In this document: positions 35,318 through 43,520 of the stretch, one piece after another
Layout of the letters: every line of letters starts with the position of its first letter
How positions within the stretch are numbered: the stretch's first letter is position 1
NCBI RefSeq assembly: GCF_024399335.1
Contig: NZ_CP075339.1
Coordinates: forward strand, 1,798,001-1,862,000
Direction: 5' to 3'
Length of the DNA: 64,000 nucleotides
Source: Leucobacter aridicollis
GTDB lineage: Bacteria; Actinomycetota; Actinomycetes; Actinomycetales; Microbacteriaceae
Position numbers and translations under genes: made by a program
Notes under the pieces: generated by a model
The model's database searches: none
What the model was told of the DNA's origin: nothing
What the model saw: only the letters and a program-made list of their open reading frames with translations

Positions 35318-36757
35318 ATGAATCAGCCCACAACTGACCACCTCGAGGCCTGGAACACAAAGCAGGCACTGGCGGAGCGAATGATTCCGCTCATCGGTCA
35401 GCTCTACCGCGATCACGACATCGTCATGTCAGTCCACGGACGCAGCCTGATCGGCCGCTCAGCCATCGACATCATTCGCGCCCACAGCTATGCACGCAAG
35501 ATCGATGAGGTTGAGCTCGACATTGCAGAGACCTCCGCGATCGTCGCGGCACTCACGGCAATCCAACCCGGCCCCGTCTCGATTGACCTCGCACTCCTCG
35601 CGAACGGCTTCCGCGCCGCTGCGACAACCGACCTCGAGGCGTACCTCCGCGACGAGCTCGCGCCCGCCCTCGCCGCCAAGCCCGCAAGCGGACGCGACGT
35701 TGTGCTCTACGGTTTCGGACGTATCGGTCGTCTCCTCGCCCGCATCATGATCGAGCACGCGGGAAGCCAGAACGGCTTGAACCTGCGCGCAATCGTCGTC
35801 CGGAAGAACGGCGAGAACGACCTGCAGAAGCGCGCCAACCTTCTCCGCCGCGACTCGGTGCACGGCCCCTTCAACGGCACCATCAAGGTCCTTGAAGACG
35901 AGAACGTCATCCTCGCGAACGGCGTTCGCATCCAGGTGATCTACTCGAGCGACCCGGCAGACGTCGATTACCCCTCGTACGGTATTGAAGACGCGATCCT
36001 TGTCGACAATACCGGGCGCTGGCGCGACGCCGAGGGCCTCGGCAAGCACCTCGAGAACTCGGGCATTTCCCGCGTCATCCTCACCGCTCCGGGCAAGGGC
36101 GACCTGCTGAACGTCGTCTACGGCGTGAACAACGACAAGATCAGCGACGCTGACACGATCCTCAGCGCGGCATCGTGCACGACGAACGCGATCACGCCAG
36201 TGCTGAAGGTCGTGAACGACGCGTTCGGAGTGAAGCAGGGCCACGTCGAGACCGTGCACTCGTACACGAACGATCAGAACCTCATCGACAACTTCCACTC
36301 GGGCGATCGGCGTGGGCGTTCCGCTGCACTGAACATGGTGCTCACCGAGACCGGCGCCGCGAAGGCTGTCGCGAAGGCGCTGCCGGAGTTCGAGGGCAAG
36401 CTCACTGGAAACGCCATCCGCGTTCCCACACCAAACGTGTCGATGGCTGTGCTCAACCTGCAGCTCGAGCGCGAGACAACCACCGAAGAGCTCAACGCAC
36501 TTCTCGAGCAGGTCTCACTCACGGGCGCACTTCGCACGCAGATTGACTACGTTGAGTCACCCGAGATCGTCTCCACCGACTTCGTCGGGTCGAACCGAGC
36601 AGGGATCGTCGACGGCCTCGCGACCCTCGTCACGGGCTCAAGCGCAGTGCTCTACGTCTGGTACGACAACGAGTACGGCTACAGCTGCCAGGTTGTTCGC
36701 ATTATCGAGCAGCTCGCGGGCGGACATCCACTGCAGCTTCCCGCTCTCGCCAAGTAA
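35318..36757 (+). CDS. gap: Glyceraldehyde-3-phosphate dehydrogenase, long form
   Basis: A 479-residue GAPDH with about 125 extra N-terminal residues before the Rossmann motif VVLYGFGRIGRLLARIM. The catalytic cysteine is Cys287 in SAASCTTNAITPV, with the expected His in ETVHSYTNDQNLID. This long form resembles the gluconeogenic, often NADP-preferring GapB of corynebacteria. The usual acidic residue after the second strand is replaced in AIVVRKNGEND, compatible with NADP use but not proof. The ATG at 35318 begins the conserved extension and has GGAAGGATC upstream. Confidence 0.93.
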   Translation: MNQPTTDHLEAWNTKQALAERMIPLIGQLYRDHDIVMSVHGRSLIGRSAIDIIRAHSYARKIDEVELDIAETSAIVAALTAIQPGPVSIDLALLANGFRAAATTDLEAYLRDELAPALAAKPASGRDVVLYGFGRIGRLLARIMIEHAGSQNGLNLRAIVVRKNGENDLQKRANLLRRDSVHGPFNGTIKVLEDENVILANGVRIQVIYSSDPADVDYPSYGIEDAILVDNTGRWRDAEGLGKHLENSGISRVILTAPGKGDLLNVVYGVNNDKISDADTILSAASCTTNAITPVLKVVNDAFGVKQGHVETVHSYTNDQNLIDNFHSGDRRGRSAALNMVLTETGAAKAVAKALPEFEGKLTGNAIRVPTPNVSMAVLNLQLERETTTEELNALLEQVSLTGALRTQIDYVESPEIVSTDFVGSNRAGIVDGLATLVTGSSAVLYVWYDNEYGYSCQVVRIIEQLAGGHPLQLPALAK

Positions 36758-36795
36758 GCTGAAGACACAGACACCCGTACAGGAAGGAACTCGTT

Positions 36796-37647
36796 ATGTC
36801 CGAGAAGTACCTCATCGGAGTTGACGGATCAGATCACAGCCGCGCCGCCCTGAAGTGGGGGCTCGCACGCGCCACGGAGCGCGGCGCGACCGTCGAGCTC
36901 ATCCACGTCGCAGACGACTCCTTCCTGTCCGAAAGTGTCGCCTTCCTCTCGGAGGCACAGTCGGCCTCGGAGCAGATGCTCGCGCACGAGATCGAACGCG
37001 CGCGAACCGAGCTTGGGTTCACCGGGGAGATCGCGGGAAGCGCCGTTGTCGGCCACCCGATCGCAGAGGTCGAGGCTGCGTCGAAGCACGCAGACCTGCT
37101 CGTCCTTGGCGCGCACACAGGCGGCAAGTTTGCTGGCTCCGTCTTCGGCACTCGCGCGGTGAAGATCGCGGCGGTTGCGCACTGCCCTGTCGCCGTCATC
37201 CCGGCAGAGCAGGAAGGCGCCGGCAGCGGCGTCGTCGTCGGAGTTGATGGATCAGAAGCGTCAAAGCGTGCAATCGCGTTCGCCGCCGAAGAGGCCTCGT
37301 TCCGTGGCGTGCCCCTCGTCGCGGTCTACGCGTGGATGCCGCCGCTCACCCCCGGTCTCGAATACCTCTGGAGCGAGGAGCTCGTTACCGCTCAGCAGGC
37401 AGCGGCCGAAGAGTCAATCGCGATCGGCACTGCGGGCCTTGCTGAGCGCTACCCAGATCTCGAGGTTCGCCGCGAGATCGTGCAGGCTCCCCCAGTCACC
37501 GCTCTGCTGCAGGTCGCCGAGACTGCCGAGATGGTCGTTGTCGGTAGCCGCGGTCGCGGCGGCATCTCCCGCCTGCTTCTCGGGTCGGTCAGTCACGGCG
37601 TGCTCAACGCGCTGCCGTGCACGACCGTCGTTACCCGCGCGGAGTAA
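36796..37647 (+). CDS. Universal stress protein, tandem UspA domains
   Basis: A 283-residue protein with two UspA domains (about 1-138 and 145-281). The first begins KYLIGVDGSDHSRAALKW and ends with LLVLGAHTGGKFAGSVFGTR; the second begins GVVVGVDGSEASKRAIAFA and ends VVVGSRGRGGISRLLLGSVS. The second-domain G-2x-G-9x-G(S/T) pattern indicates ATP binding. Such proteins respond to starvation and hypoxia in actinobacteria. GAAGGAAC precedes the ATG. The MBL gene follows by 6 bp. Confidence 0.93.
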   Translation: MSEKYLIGVDGSDHSRAALKWGLARATERGATVELIHVADDSFLSESVAFLSEAQSASEQMLAHEIERARTELGFTGEIAGSAVVGHPIAEVEAASKHADLLVLGAHTGGKFAGSVFGTRAVKIAAVAHCPVAVIPAEQEGAGSGVVVGVDGSEASKRAIAFAAEEASFRGVPLVAVYAWMPPLTPGLEYLWSEELVTAQQAAAEESIAIGTAGLAERYPDLEVRREIVQAPPVTALLQVAETAEMVVVGSRGRGGISRLLLGSVSHGVLNALPCTTVVTRAE

Positions 37648-37653
37648 TAGTCC

Positions 37654-38307
37654 ATGGCCGGCGATCTTCGCATTGAGCGCGTCGTCACCTTCGGGGTGCT
37701 CGGGGCCGGGCGCCCCGGGTACCCGCCGGAGGGCATTGCGTTAGACAACAATGTGTGGATTGTTGGTGACGACGACAGCGCCCTCATCATCGATGCCGCT
37801 CACGACGCTGACGCCGTAGTGACCGCTGTCGGCGACCGAGACCCGCTCGGCATCCTGCTCACCCACGGGCACGAGGATCACGTCAACGCAGCGATCGCCC
37901 TCGCGGATGCGCTGGACACCCACACCTACCTCCACCCTGACGACCTCTTTTTGTGGGAGGACACTCACGGGGCCGACAGGCTTCCCGACTTCGAACTTGC
38001 GGATGGCGCGTCGTTCTCAGTTGGCGGCGCCGAGCTCGTCACGTTGCATACGCCAGGTCATACGCCAGGCTCGGTGAGCTTCTATGCGGGTTCGCTTGGC
38101 ACGCTCCTGTCTGGCGACACCCTCTTCGAGGGTGGCCCGGGTGCCACCCGCTGGGAATACTCGAGCTTCCCGAGGCTCATCGAGTCGATCAGCAACAGGC
38201 TACTCACATTGCCTGCCGTCACGACGGTGCTTCCTGGCCACGGATCGGCGACGACAATTGGGGCGGAGGCCCCGCAGATCGCAGCCTGGGCCGCCCAGTC
38301 AACCTAA
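37654..38307 (+). CDS. MBL-fold metallo-hydrolase (glyoxalase II-like)
   Basis: A 217-residue metallo-beta-lactamase-fold hydrolase. The binuclear metal site is complete: LTHGHEDHVNAA (His71, His73, Asp75, His76), HTPGHTPGS (His136), LSGDTLF (Asp155) and LPGHGSAT (His196). The size and pattern match the YcbL/glyoxalase II-like group, whose members hydrolyse thioesters such as S-lactoyl conjugates; the substrate here is unknown. It is coupled to the universal stress protein gene (6-bp gap) and convergent with the flavin reductase gene with 7 bp between. Confidence 0.9.
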   Translation: MAGDLRIERVVTFGVLGAGRPGYPPEGIALDNNVWIVGDDDSALIIDAAHDADAVVTAVGDRDPLGILLTHGHEDHVNAAIALADALDTHTYLHPDDLFLWEDTHGADRLPDFELADGASFSVGGAELVTLHTPGHTPGSVSFYAGSLGTLLSGDTLFEGGPGATRWEYSSFPRLIESISNRLLTLPAVTTVLPGHGSATTIGAEAPQIAAWAAQST

Positions 38308-38314
38308 CAGCTCG

Positions 38315-38806
38315 CTAGAGGACTTCGCCGAGGCGCCTGAACGTCCGGTCAATGTAGCTCATCGGCTCGGCCGCCTCCCCGAAGTGGGCGTCGAGCACCC
38401 CTGCGACGACAATCACTGACGAACCGACCTCGAGTTGATGCAGCGAACGGCAACGCAGCGCGGCGCGCACGCCGGGCAGCAACGGTTCGCCAGTAGGGAG
38501 CGTCTCCCACCCCTGCTCGGAAGTGAACCGCTCAGTTCCAGAGACTGCAAACGTCTGCGCGATCCCAGCGTGGCGCGCGTCGAGCAGGTGCACAACGAAT
38601 GAGTCGGCGTGTAGCACTCCCCCTGCGCTACCCGTAGCTCGTGTGACTGAGAACGAGAGCGCCGGTGGGTCGACGGCCACGGAAGCGACGCTCGAGACCG
38701 TTAGGCCAACCGGGCCCACGGGCGTCTGCGCGGTGATCAGGCCAACCCCCGCCGGGTGATCGCGGAATGCCCGCTTCAGCGCGTCGCCAGCCTCAAACTC
38801 GTTCAC
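38315..38806 (-). CDS. Flavin reductase-like FMN-binding protein
   Basis: A 163-residue split-barrel flavoprotein of the flavin reductase family. Features: FRDHPAGVGLITAQTPVGPVGLTVSS, VDPPALSFSVTRATGSAG and FVVHLLDARHAGIAQTFA. It probably reduces FMN or FAD with NAD(P)H, either for a monooxygenase or as a standalone enzyme; no oxygenase is nearby. The start is GTG, overlapping the stop of the upstream membrane-protein gene (GTGA). Confidence 0.88.
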   Translation of the reverse strand: MNEFEAGDALKRAFRDHPAGVGLITAQTPVGPVGLTVSSVASVAVDPPALSFSVTRATGSAGGVLHADSFVVHLLDARHAGIAQTFAVSGTERFTSEQGWETLPTGEPLLPGVRAALRCRSLHQLEVGSSVIVVAGVLDAHFGEAAEPMSYIDRTFRRLGEVL

Positions 38807-39939
38807 CGATGTTCCTCCGCAGTTCTCTCAGATTGTGGGGACGTGGCCGGTTCTCCGACCTTCCCCCGGTCCAACCCGTGAGGATGCGGGGCTATTCCCC
38901 TCGGCTCGGCATAGGCCGCGGCGGTGCGAACGAACACCGTGAGCCAGGCGAACAGGAGGCTCGCCGCCATGAATTCGGTGCCGGTGAGGTTGTAGTAACC
39001 AAACGGCACCCACAACAGCACCGCGACGACGATGCCGACAACGACGATCAGCGAGAACACGACGAGCTCCCTCGGAACGTCGACGATACGCCTGAGCGAC
39101 ACGAAGACGAACACTGCGAACACGACGAGCATGCCACTCGCTGACCCAACGTGAACGACGATGTTCTCTGCATCGGGGACCGCACCTGCAACAGCCATGC
39201 ACAACCCAATTGCGGCAAAGAGCCACGAGAGCAAGCGCACGAGCTTCGGGTCGTCGGAGTTGCGGGCGATGAGGCCACGCCGAATGTCGTGGCCAATGTA
39301 GTTTGACAGCGCGACGAGCACGAAGCCCGTGATGATGAGCGAGACGTTGAACCTATAGCCGCTCGAGCCCGACTCGTTGCCGAGCTGCGAGAAGTGGAGC
39401 TGCCACCAGGAAGCGTCTGGCGAACTCACCATGCTCGCCATCGTGCCAGTGAACAGTTGTAGAGTTGCGAGCACCGCGATGGAGCCCGAGCTGACCCGCG
39501 AGCCAATGAGCGCCCCAATGTACGTCATCGCAGCGGTTGCCGCGCCCGACAGCACACCACCGCCAAGTGGGTCGACAGTCAGGCCCTGGAAGCCAAGTTG
39601 GAACAAGCTCGCGATCGCCATGACCGCGAGGTACGCGAGCATGCCTGTCGCGAGCGTGAGCGCGAACACGTCGAAGGCCCGTTTCGCGAGCGGCAGTTGG
39701 CGCCGCCAGAGGTCACGCCCGCGTCGAGTCTCGACTATGTGTCCGAGCAGATAGGCAAGGCCCGCTCCACCCCCGGCGCACCACGCCGCGATGTTGCCGA
39801 GGGATGCGTCGCCCGCGAGGGGCAGTCGCCGGCCGAACATCACGAGCGCCGTCAAGATCCCGGCAACGACGAACGCAGCAACCGCCAGCCGGGTGGCGCG
39901 GGACTCGATTGCAGCGGAGCCGCTGCCGACGCGAGGCAA
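38803..39939 (-). CDS. DUF998-like multi-pass membrane protein
   Basis: A membrane protein of about 378 residues with roughly eight hydrophobic segments, for example LAVAAFVVAGILTALVMFG, YLAVMAIASLFQLGF, ITGFVLVALSNYIGHD and LVVFSLIVVVGIVVAVLLWV. It resembles the DUF998 group; no function is known. The frame is open back to 40149, into the tRNA-Val gene, so the true start is internal. I used the TTG at 39939, which has AGGGGAGG just upstream although at short spacing (3 nt). The start is therefore uncertain. The 3' end overlaps the flavin reductase start by 4 nt. Confidence 0.75.
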   Translation of the reverse strand: MPRVGSGSAAIESRATRLAVAAFVVAGILTALVMFGRRLPLAGDASLGNIAAWCAGGGAGLAYLLGHIVETRRGRDLWRRQLPLAKRAFDVFALTLATGMLAYLAVMAIASLFQLGFQGLTVDPLGGGVLSGAATAAMTYIGALIGSRVSSGSIAVLATLQLFTGTMASMVSSPDASWWQLHFSQLGNESGSSGYRFNVSLIITGFVLVALSNYIGHDIRRGLIARNSDDPKLVRLLSWLFAAIGLCMAVAGAVPDAENIVVHVGSASGMLVVFAVFVFVSLRRIVDVPRELVVFSLIVVVGIVVAVLLWVPFGYYNLTGTEFMAASLLFAWLTVFVRTAAAYAEPRGIAPHPHGLDRGKVGEPATSPQSERTAEEHR

Positions 39940-40119
39940 GAGCCTCCCCTGTCGGAGGGTGCCACTCCCCCCACCCTGAGGGTGGCTGTGCGATTCAAAT
40001 TCGGTTCGGGCGTGCGGTGTCAAGGGATATCCGTTCAATCTGCGCGACACGCGGGTCCCTCGATTTCGGATCTCGCGCGGTTCCACACTAGACTGATCAG
40101 GTTCGCTTCGGTGAACGGA

Positions 40120-40192
40120 GGGCCTGTAGCTCAGCTGGTAGAGCGCCACGTTTACACCGTGGATGTCGTCGGTTCGATCCCGGCCGGGCCCA
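40120..40192 (+). tRNA. tRNA-Val (anticodon UAC)
   Basis: A 73-nt cloverleaf with acceptor arms GGGCCTG/CGGGCCC (one G-T pair), D-arm GCTC...GAGC, anticodon stem CCACG/CGTGG with loop TTTACAC, and T-arm around GGTTCGATCC. CCA is not fully encoded (ACC then GA). A TAGACT -10-like hexamer lies at 40089-40094. Confidence 0.97.
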
Positions 40193-40197
40193 CCGAC

Positions 40198-40231
40198 ATA
40201 CCCCTCACTCGGATTTCTGAGTGAGGGGTAT
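40198..40231 (+). terminator. Terminator after tRNA-Val
   Basis: A perfect 13-bp stem (40198-40210 with 40219-40231) and 8-nt loop, followed by TGCGTTTCT. It starts 6 nt after the tRNA. Confidence 0.92.
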
Positions 40232-40594
40232 TGCGTTTCTGCGACAGTGGCTGCACTTCTGGCGCGCTCGCATTACGCCTGTGAGCCACACAGCTCGTTT
40301 CATTCTTCTGGGATCTGCCCTTATCAATGCCGGTTTCTCGCTCTTCAGGGATTTCTTCTGCAGATCCCATACCGTGGGCTCGCGCGCGTGAGTGTGTCCA
40401 CCTGTCCACAGCCCCGCCCGAATGTGCTCGCCTAATGCGACTGCCCACTTTAGCCAGTCACCAGACTGTGCAAAGATGGTTCCCTGCATCGCAAGCACCA
40501 ATGATCAGCACGCTCACACCAGTCGCGCAGTGGGGAATCGTCTTGCCGGCGCCCCCGGTTTCTGCTTCGACATGCACCAGACGGAGATGATTTC
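40232..40594. other. Gene-free region before the BCCT transporter gene, with a long-loop inverted repeat
   Basis: This 363-bp stretch has no convincing gene. It contains 10-bp inverted arms TGGGATCTGC (40309-40318) and GCAGATCCCA (40360-40369) separated by 41 bp, each preceded by TTCTTC. Short open frames on the minus strand here have no ribosome binding site and overlap the terminator or the tRNA. It presumably holds the promoter of the transporter gene, but no clear -35/-10 pair was identified. Confidence 0.5.
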
Positions 40595-42700
40595 GTGAGC
40601 TCACCCGAGCGCACTACCCCCGACAAGACGCCCGACTCGCAGCCCTACGCCGCTCAGGCGGAGACGGGGCGCGCACACGAGGAACTGGCAGACCCTGCGA
40701 CTCATGCGGGTCCCGCGCCGACGGCTACGCCCGCGGCAACCGAGCCGCCAACAAACACCGAGCCGCCAGCACACACGGACCCTCCAACAAACACAGAGCC
40801 TCCAACAAACACGGACCCTCCAACAAACACAGAGCCTCCAACAAGCACAGGCGCGCTCCTGCTCGAGCCCGGAGACCTCGACCTGCCCGATACCGTGCAC
40901 CTGCACGAGGCTGTGCAGATCAACGATGACGACAGTGACGAGCGCATCACGGCGAAGCTTCGCACGCACGGTGTCCGTATTGGCAAGGGCATGATCTCCC
41001 CTCGCGTGTTCTGGCCGGCGCTCGCTATCATCCTTGTGCTTGTCGCCTACGCCGCCTTCTGGCCAGACTCCGCTGAGGCGACGTTCAGCACAGTACAAGG
41101 TTGGATCGTGGAGAACCTCGGCTGGTACTACATGCTGATTGTCGCGGCGTTCATCGCTATCGCCACGACCCTCGGATTCTCACGGCTTGGCCGTATCAGG
41201 CTCGGCCGCGATGACGACGAACCAGAATTCGGCCTGTTGTCGTGGTTCTCGATGCTGTTCGCAGCGGGCATGGGCATCGGCCTCGTCTTCTACGGTGTCG
41301 GGGAGCCCCTGACGTATGCGACCGTCGACCCGAAGCCAGGCTGGGAGGGCAACCAGGCCGAGATCGCTGGCCTCGCGATGGCGCAGACGTTCGTGCACTG
41401 GGGAATCCACCCCTGGGCTATTTACGCAATCATCGGCCTATCGATCGCCTACGCGATTCATCGTCGAGGCCGCCCGGTATCTATCAGGTGGGCCCTCGAG
41501 CCATTGTTCGGCGAACGCGTAAAGGGTTGGACGGGCGACGTCATCGATGTGCTTGCCATCCTTGGCACAGTCTTCGGCGTGGCGACGTCACTTGGGCTTG
41601 GCGTGCAACAGATCTCTGCGGGCATGCTTGAGATCGGCATTGTTGACACTGTCGACAACACGACCCTCGTCGTGCTCATCATCGCGGTCACGCTGGTCGC
41701 AATGTTCTCGGTGATCAGTGGGATCGGCGCTGGCATGAAGTGGCTGTCGAACATCAACCTGTCGCTCGCAGGCGCGCTCCTCATCTCGCTGCTACTTCTC
41801 GGCCCGACGCTGTTCCTCTTCCAGAACCTCACTGAGTCCCTCGGCTTCTACCTGGCGAACTTCATGCAGATGACCTTCGACGTCGGCGCGTTCCAGCGCG
41901 GCGAGGGCACGAGTTGGTTCGCAAACTGGACCATCTTCTACTGGGGATGGTGGATCTCCTGGTCCCCCTTCGTCGGCATCTTCATCGCCCGCATCTCCCG
42001 TGGACGCACTGTGCGCGAGTTTGTTGCAGGCGTCATGCTTGTTCCGACATTCGTTGGAATTCTCTGGTTCTCTGTACTCGGAGGCAGCGGCCTGTTCCGC
42101 CAATTCTTCGGGGCCGGCGACCTTGTACAAGACGGAACACTCGACGTTGACAGCGTGCTGTTCAAGATCCTCGGCGATCTGCCGTTCGGCACAATCTTCT
42201 CGGTCGTCGGGATCCTGCTCGTCGCGATCTTCTTCATCACGTCGTCTGACTCGGGTTCGCTCGTGGTCGATATGCTCGCCTCAGGCGGACACCCGAACCC
42301 TCCCACATGGTCGCGTGTGCTCTGGTCGGTGATTGAGGGGCTCGTTGCGATCGCGCTACTGCTTGCCGGCGGCCTGAAATCGTTGCAGGCTGCCGCGCTC
42401 GCAACAGCGCTCCCCTTTAGCGTGATTCTGCTTCTGATGGCCATCGCAACGGTGAAGGCGCTACGTATTGATGACAGGGTCCTCGAGCGGGCCGAGCGCA
42501 CTGCAAGAATTGAACGTCTCACCGAGCACATGACCGCACAGTTCGCAGAGAACATCGGCGACCATCTCGCGGTCGAGAACTATGTCGACGACCGCATCGA
42601 CTACCGCATCTCTCGCACCCGCGGGGCATTTGCGCCCCGCCGTGGAGCGGCAACGCATCAGGTGAAGCCCCGCAACACTGGAAGTCCGGGAGCACGCTAG
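40595..42700 (+). CDS. BCCT family transporter (betaine/choline/carnitine type)
   Basis: A 701-residue secondary transporter that probably imports glycine betaine or another quaternary amine for osmoprotection. The first 130 residues are hydrophilic and include a six-unit PPTNTE/D repeat. Twelve membrane segments follow from about residue 140. Family motifs: FAAGMGIGLVFYGVGEPLT, FVHWGIHPWAIYAIIGLSIA, and the signature WTIFYWGWWISWSPFVGIF followed by ARISRGRTVREF; also TSSDSGSLVVDMLASGG. The C-terminal tail of about 70 residues is charged. The start is GTG with CGGAG about 9 nt upstream. Confidence 0.94.
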   Translation: MSSPERTTPDKTPDSQPYAAQAETGRAHEELADPATHAGPAPTATPAATEPPTNTEPPAHTDPPTNTEPPTNTDPPTNTEPPTSTGALLLEPGDLDLPDTVHLHEAVQINDDDSDERITAKLRTHGVRIGKGMISPRVFWPALAIILVLVAYAAFWPDSAEATFSTVQGWIVENLGWYYMLIVAAFIAIATTLGFSRLGRIRLGRDDDEPEFGLLSWFSMLFAAGMGIGLVFYGVGEPLTYATVDPKPGWEGNQAEIAGLAMAQTFVHWGIHPWAIYAIIGLSIAYAIHRRGRPVSIRWALEPLFGERVKGWTGDVIDVLAILGTVFGVATSLGLGVQQISAGMLEIGIVDTVDNTTLVVLIIAVTLVAMFSVISGIGAGMKWLSNINLSLAGALLISLLLLGPTLFLFQNLTESLGFYLANFMQMTFDVGAFQRGEGTSWFANWTIFYWGWWISWSPFVGIFIARISRGRTVREFVAGVMLVPTFVGILWFSVLGGSGLFRQFFGAGDLVQDGTLDVDSVLFKILGDLPFGTIFSVVGILLVAIFFITSSDSGSLVVDMLASGGHPNPPTWSRVLWSVIEGLVAIALLLAGGLKSLQAAALATALPFSVILLLMAIATVKALRIDDRVLERAERTARIERLTEHMTAQFAENIGDHLAVENYVDDRIDYRISRTRGAFAPRRGAATHQVKPRNTGSPGAR
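40745..40852 (+). repeat. 18-nt coding repeats in the BCCT N-terminus
   Basis: Six 18-nt units encode PPTNTE, PPAHTD, PPTNTE, PPTNTD, PPTNTE and PPTSTG (residues 51-86). Units 3-5 are almost identical at nucleotide level, indicating recent slippage. The unit is in frame, so copy-number change would only alter the length of the cytoplasmic N-terminal tail. Confidence 0.93.
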
Positions 42701-42718
42701 GTATCCCCCACTGCACGC

Positions 42719-42762
42719 AGACGGCGGCCCTCACCGAGAAATCTCGATGAGGGCCGCCGTCT
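42719..42762 (+). terminator. Terminator after the BCCT transporter gene
   Basis: A perfect 15-bp stem (42719-42733 with 42748-42762) whose interior contains a second CGAG/CTCG stem. No T-tract follows. It lies 18 bp after the stop. Confidence 0.88.
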
Positions 42763-42767
42763 CGGTA

Positions 42768-42793
42768 AACCGTCTAGTTAAACGGTCTAGTTG
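42768..42793. repeat. 13-bp tandem duplication between convergent genes
   Basis: AACCGTCTAGTTA (42768-42780) is followed immediately by AACGGTCTAGTTG (42781-42793). It lies between the BCCT terminator and the end of the convergent peroxiredoxin gene. Confidence 0.85.
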
Positions 42794-42810
42794 TGCCACC
42801 GATCTGGCTG

Positions 42811-43272
42811 CTACGCGATAGCGGCAATCGCCTCACGGTACGCACCAAAGTCGCGAGCCTCGCCGGGGGCGGTCTCAAACGATGCGAGCACCTTGCGCCC
42901 CTCCCCGATCACGAGGGTGGCGCGGGTCGCGATGCCGCGCTCCTCAATGAACACGCCGTACTCCTTCGACACTGCTCCATGCGGCCAGAAGTCGGAAAGG
43001 ATCGAGAACTCGTACCCCTCGGCCTGCGCCCATGCCTTCAGCGCGAAGACGGAATCGACTGAAACACCGACGAGGCGCACCTTGCTGTCTTCGAAGATCT
43101 GCAGGTTGTCGCGAAGCTCGCACAGTTCACCAGTGCAGATGCCCGAAAACGCGAGCGGGAAGAATACGAGCGCAACCGGGCCCTCCGTGACGAGCTCACT
43201 GAGCGTGAGTTCTTCGCCGTGCTGATCGGAGAGTGTGAAATCGGGGGCGATTGCGCCTACCTCAAGAACCAT
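42811..43272 (-). CDS. ahpE: Peroxiredoxin, AhpE type
   Basis: A 153-residue thiol peroxidase that reduces peroxides. The peroxidatic cysteine is Cys46 in FFPLAFSGICTGELCELRD; LSDFWPHGAVSKEYGVF and ERGIATRATLVIG match M. tuberculosis AhpE closely. Unlike that enzyme, a second cysteine (Cys51) lies five residues further on and could act as a resolving residue. The ATG at 43272 (MVLEVGAIAPDFTL) has GAAAGG upstream; the longer frame is unlikely. It is divergent from aceE. Confidence 0.92.
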   Translation of the reverse strand: MVLEVGAIAPDFTLSDQHGEELTLSELVTEGPVALVFFPLAFSGICTGELCELRDNLQIFEDSKVRLVGVSVDSVFALKAWAQAEGYEFSILSDFWPHGAVSKEYGVFIEERGIATRATLVIGEGRKVLASFETAPGEARDFGAYREAIAAIA

Positions 43273-43422
43273 TGTCAACAACCTTTCAGGCGTCACCGCG
43301 CCGCTTAGTGGATCCTCTACGCCCAAGACTAGTGGCGGCTCAGGGGAAATATTGTTCGGGATTCACACAGACCTCCCTCAGATTCTGCGTTTGGTCGTGG
43401 ATGTTCGCTAGTCTGGAAGGTG

Positions 43423-43444
43423 CCCGCTAACCTTGCGGGGAGTT
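43423..43444 (+). promoter_or_regulatory. Hairpin in the aceE upstream region
   Basis: CCCGC (43423-43427) pairs with GCGGG (43435-43439) around a 7-nt loop and is followed by GAGTTTT. A TAGTCT -10-like hexamer (43409-43414) lies just upstream, so this hairpin would be at the very start of the aceE leader. It could be an attenuator or only a 5' stabiliser. Confidence 0.35.
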
Positions 43445-43520
43445 TTATGAGTTGCGTGCTCAACGGGGCTGAAACCACATGCCCATGGTTTTGCGCGTGG
43501 TGGCGAATGGAGCACTTTCC

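Noticed and set aside
39940..40149. N-terminal extension of the DUF998-like protein
   Set aside because: The extension would run into the tRNA-Val gene and consists of non-conserved hydrophilic residues, so an internal start was used.
40120..40231. tRNA-Val considered as an integration site for a mobile element
   Set aside because: No integrase, no duplicated tRNA 3' end and no change of gene content were found next to it.
40205..40501. 98-codon minus-strand frame in the tRNA-Val to BCCT gap
   Set aside because: It overlaps the tRNA terminator, has no ribosome binding site and shows no protein-like pattern.
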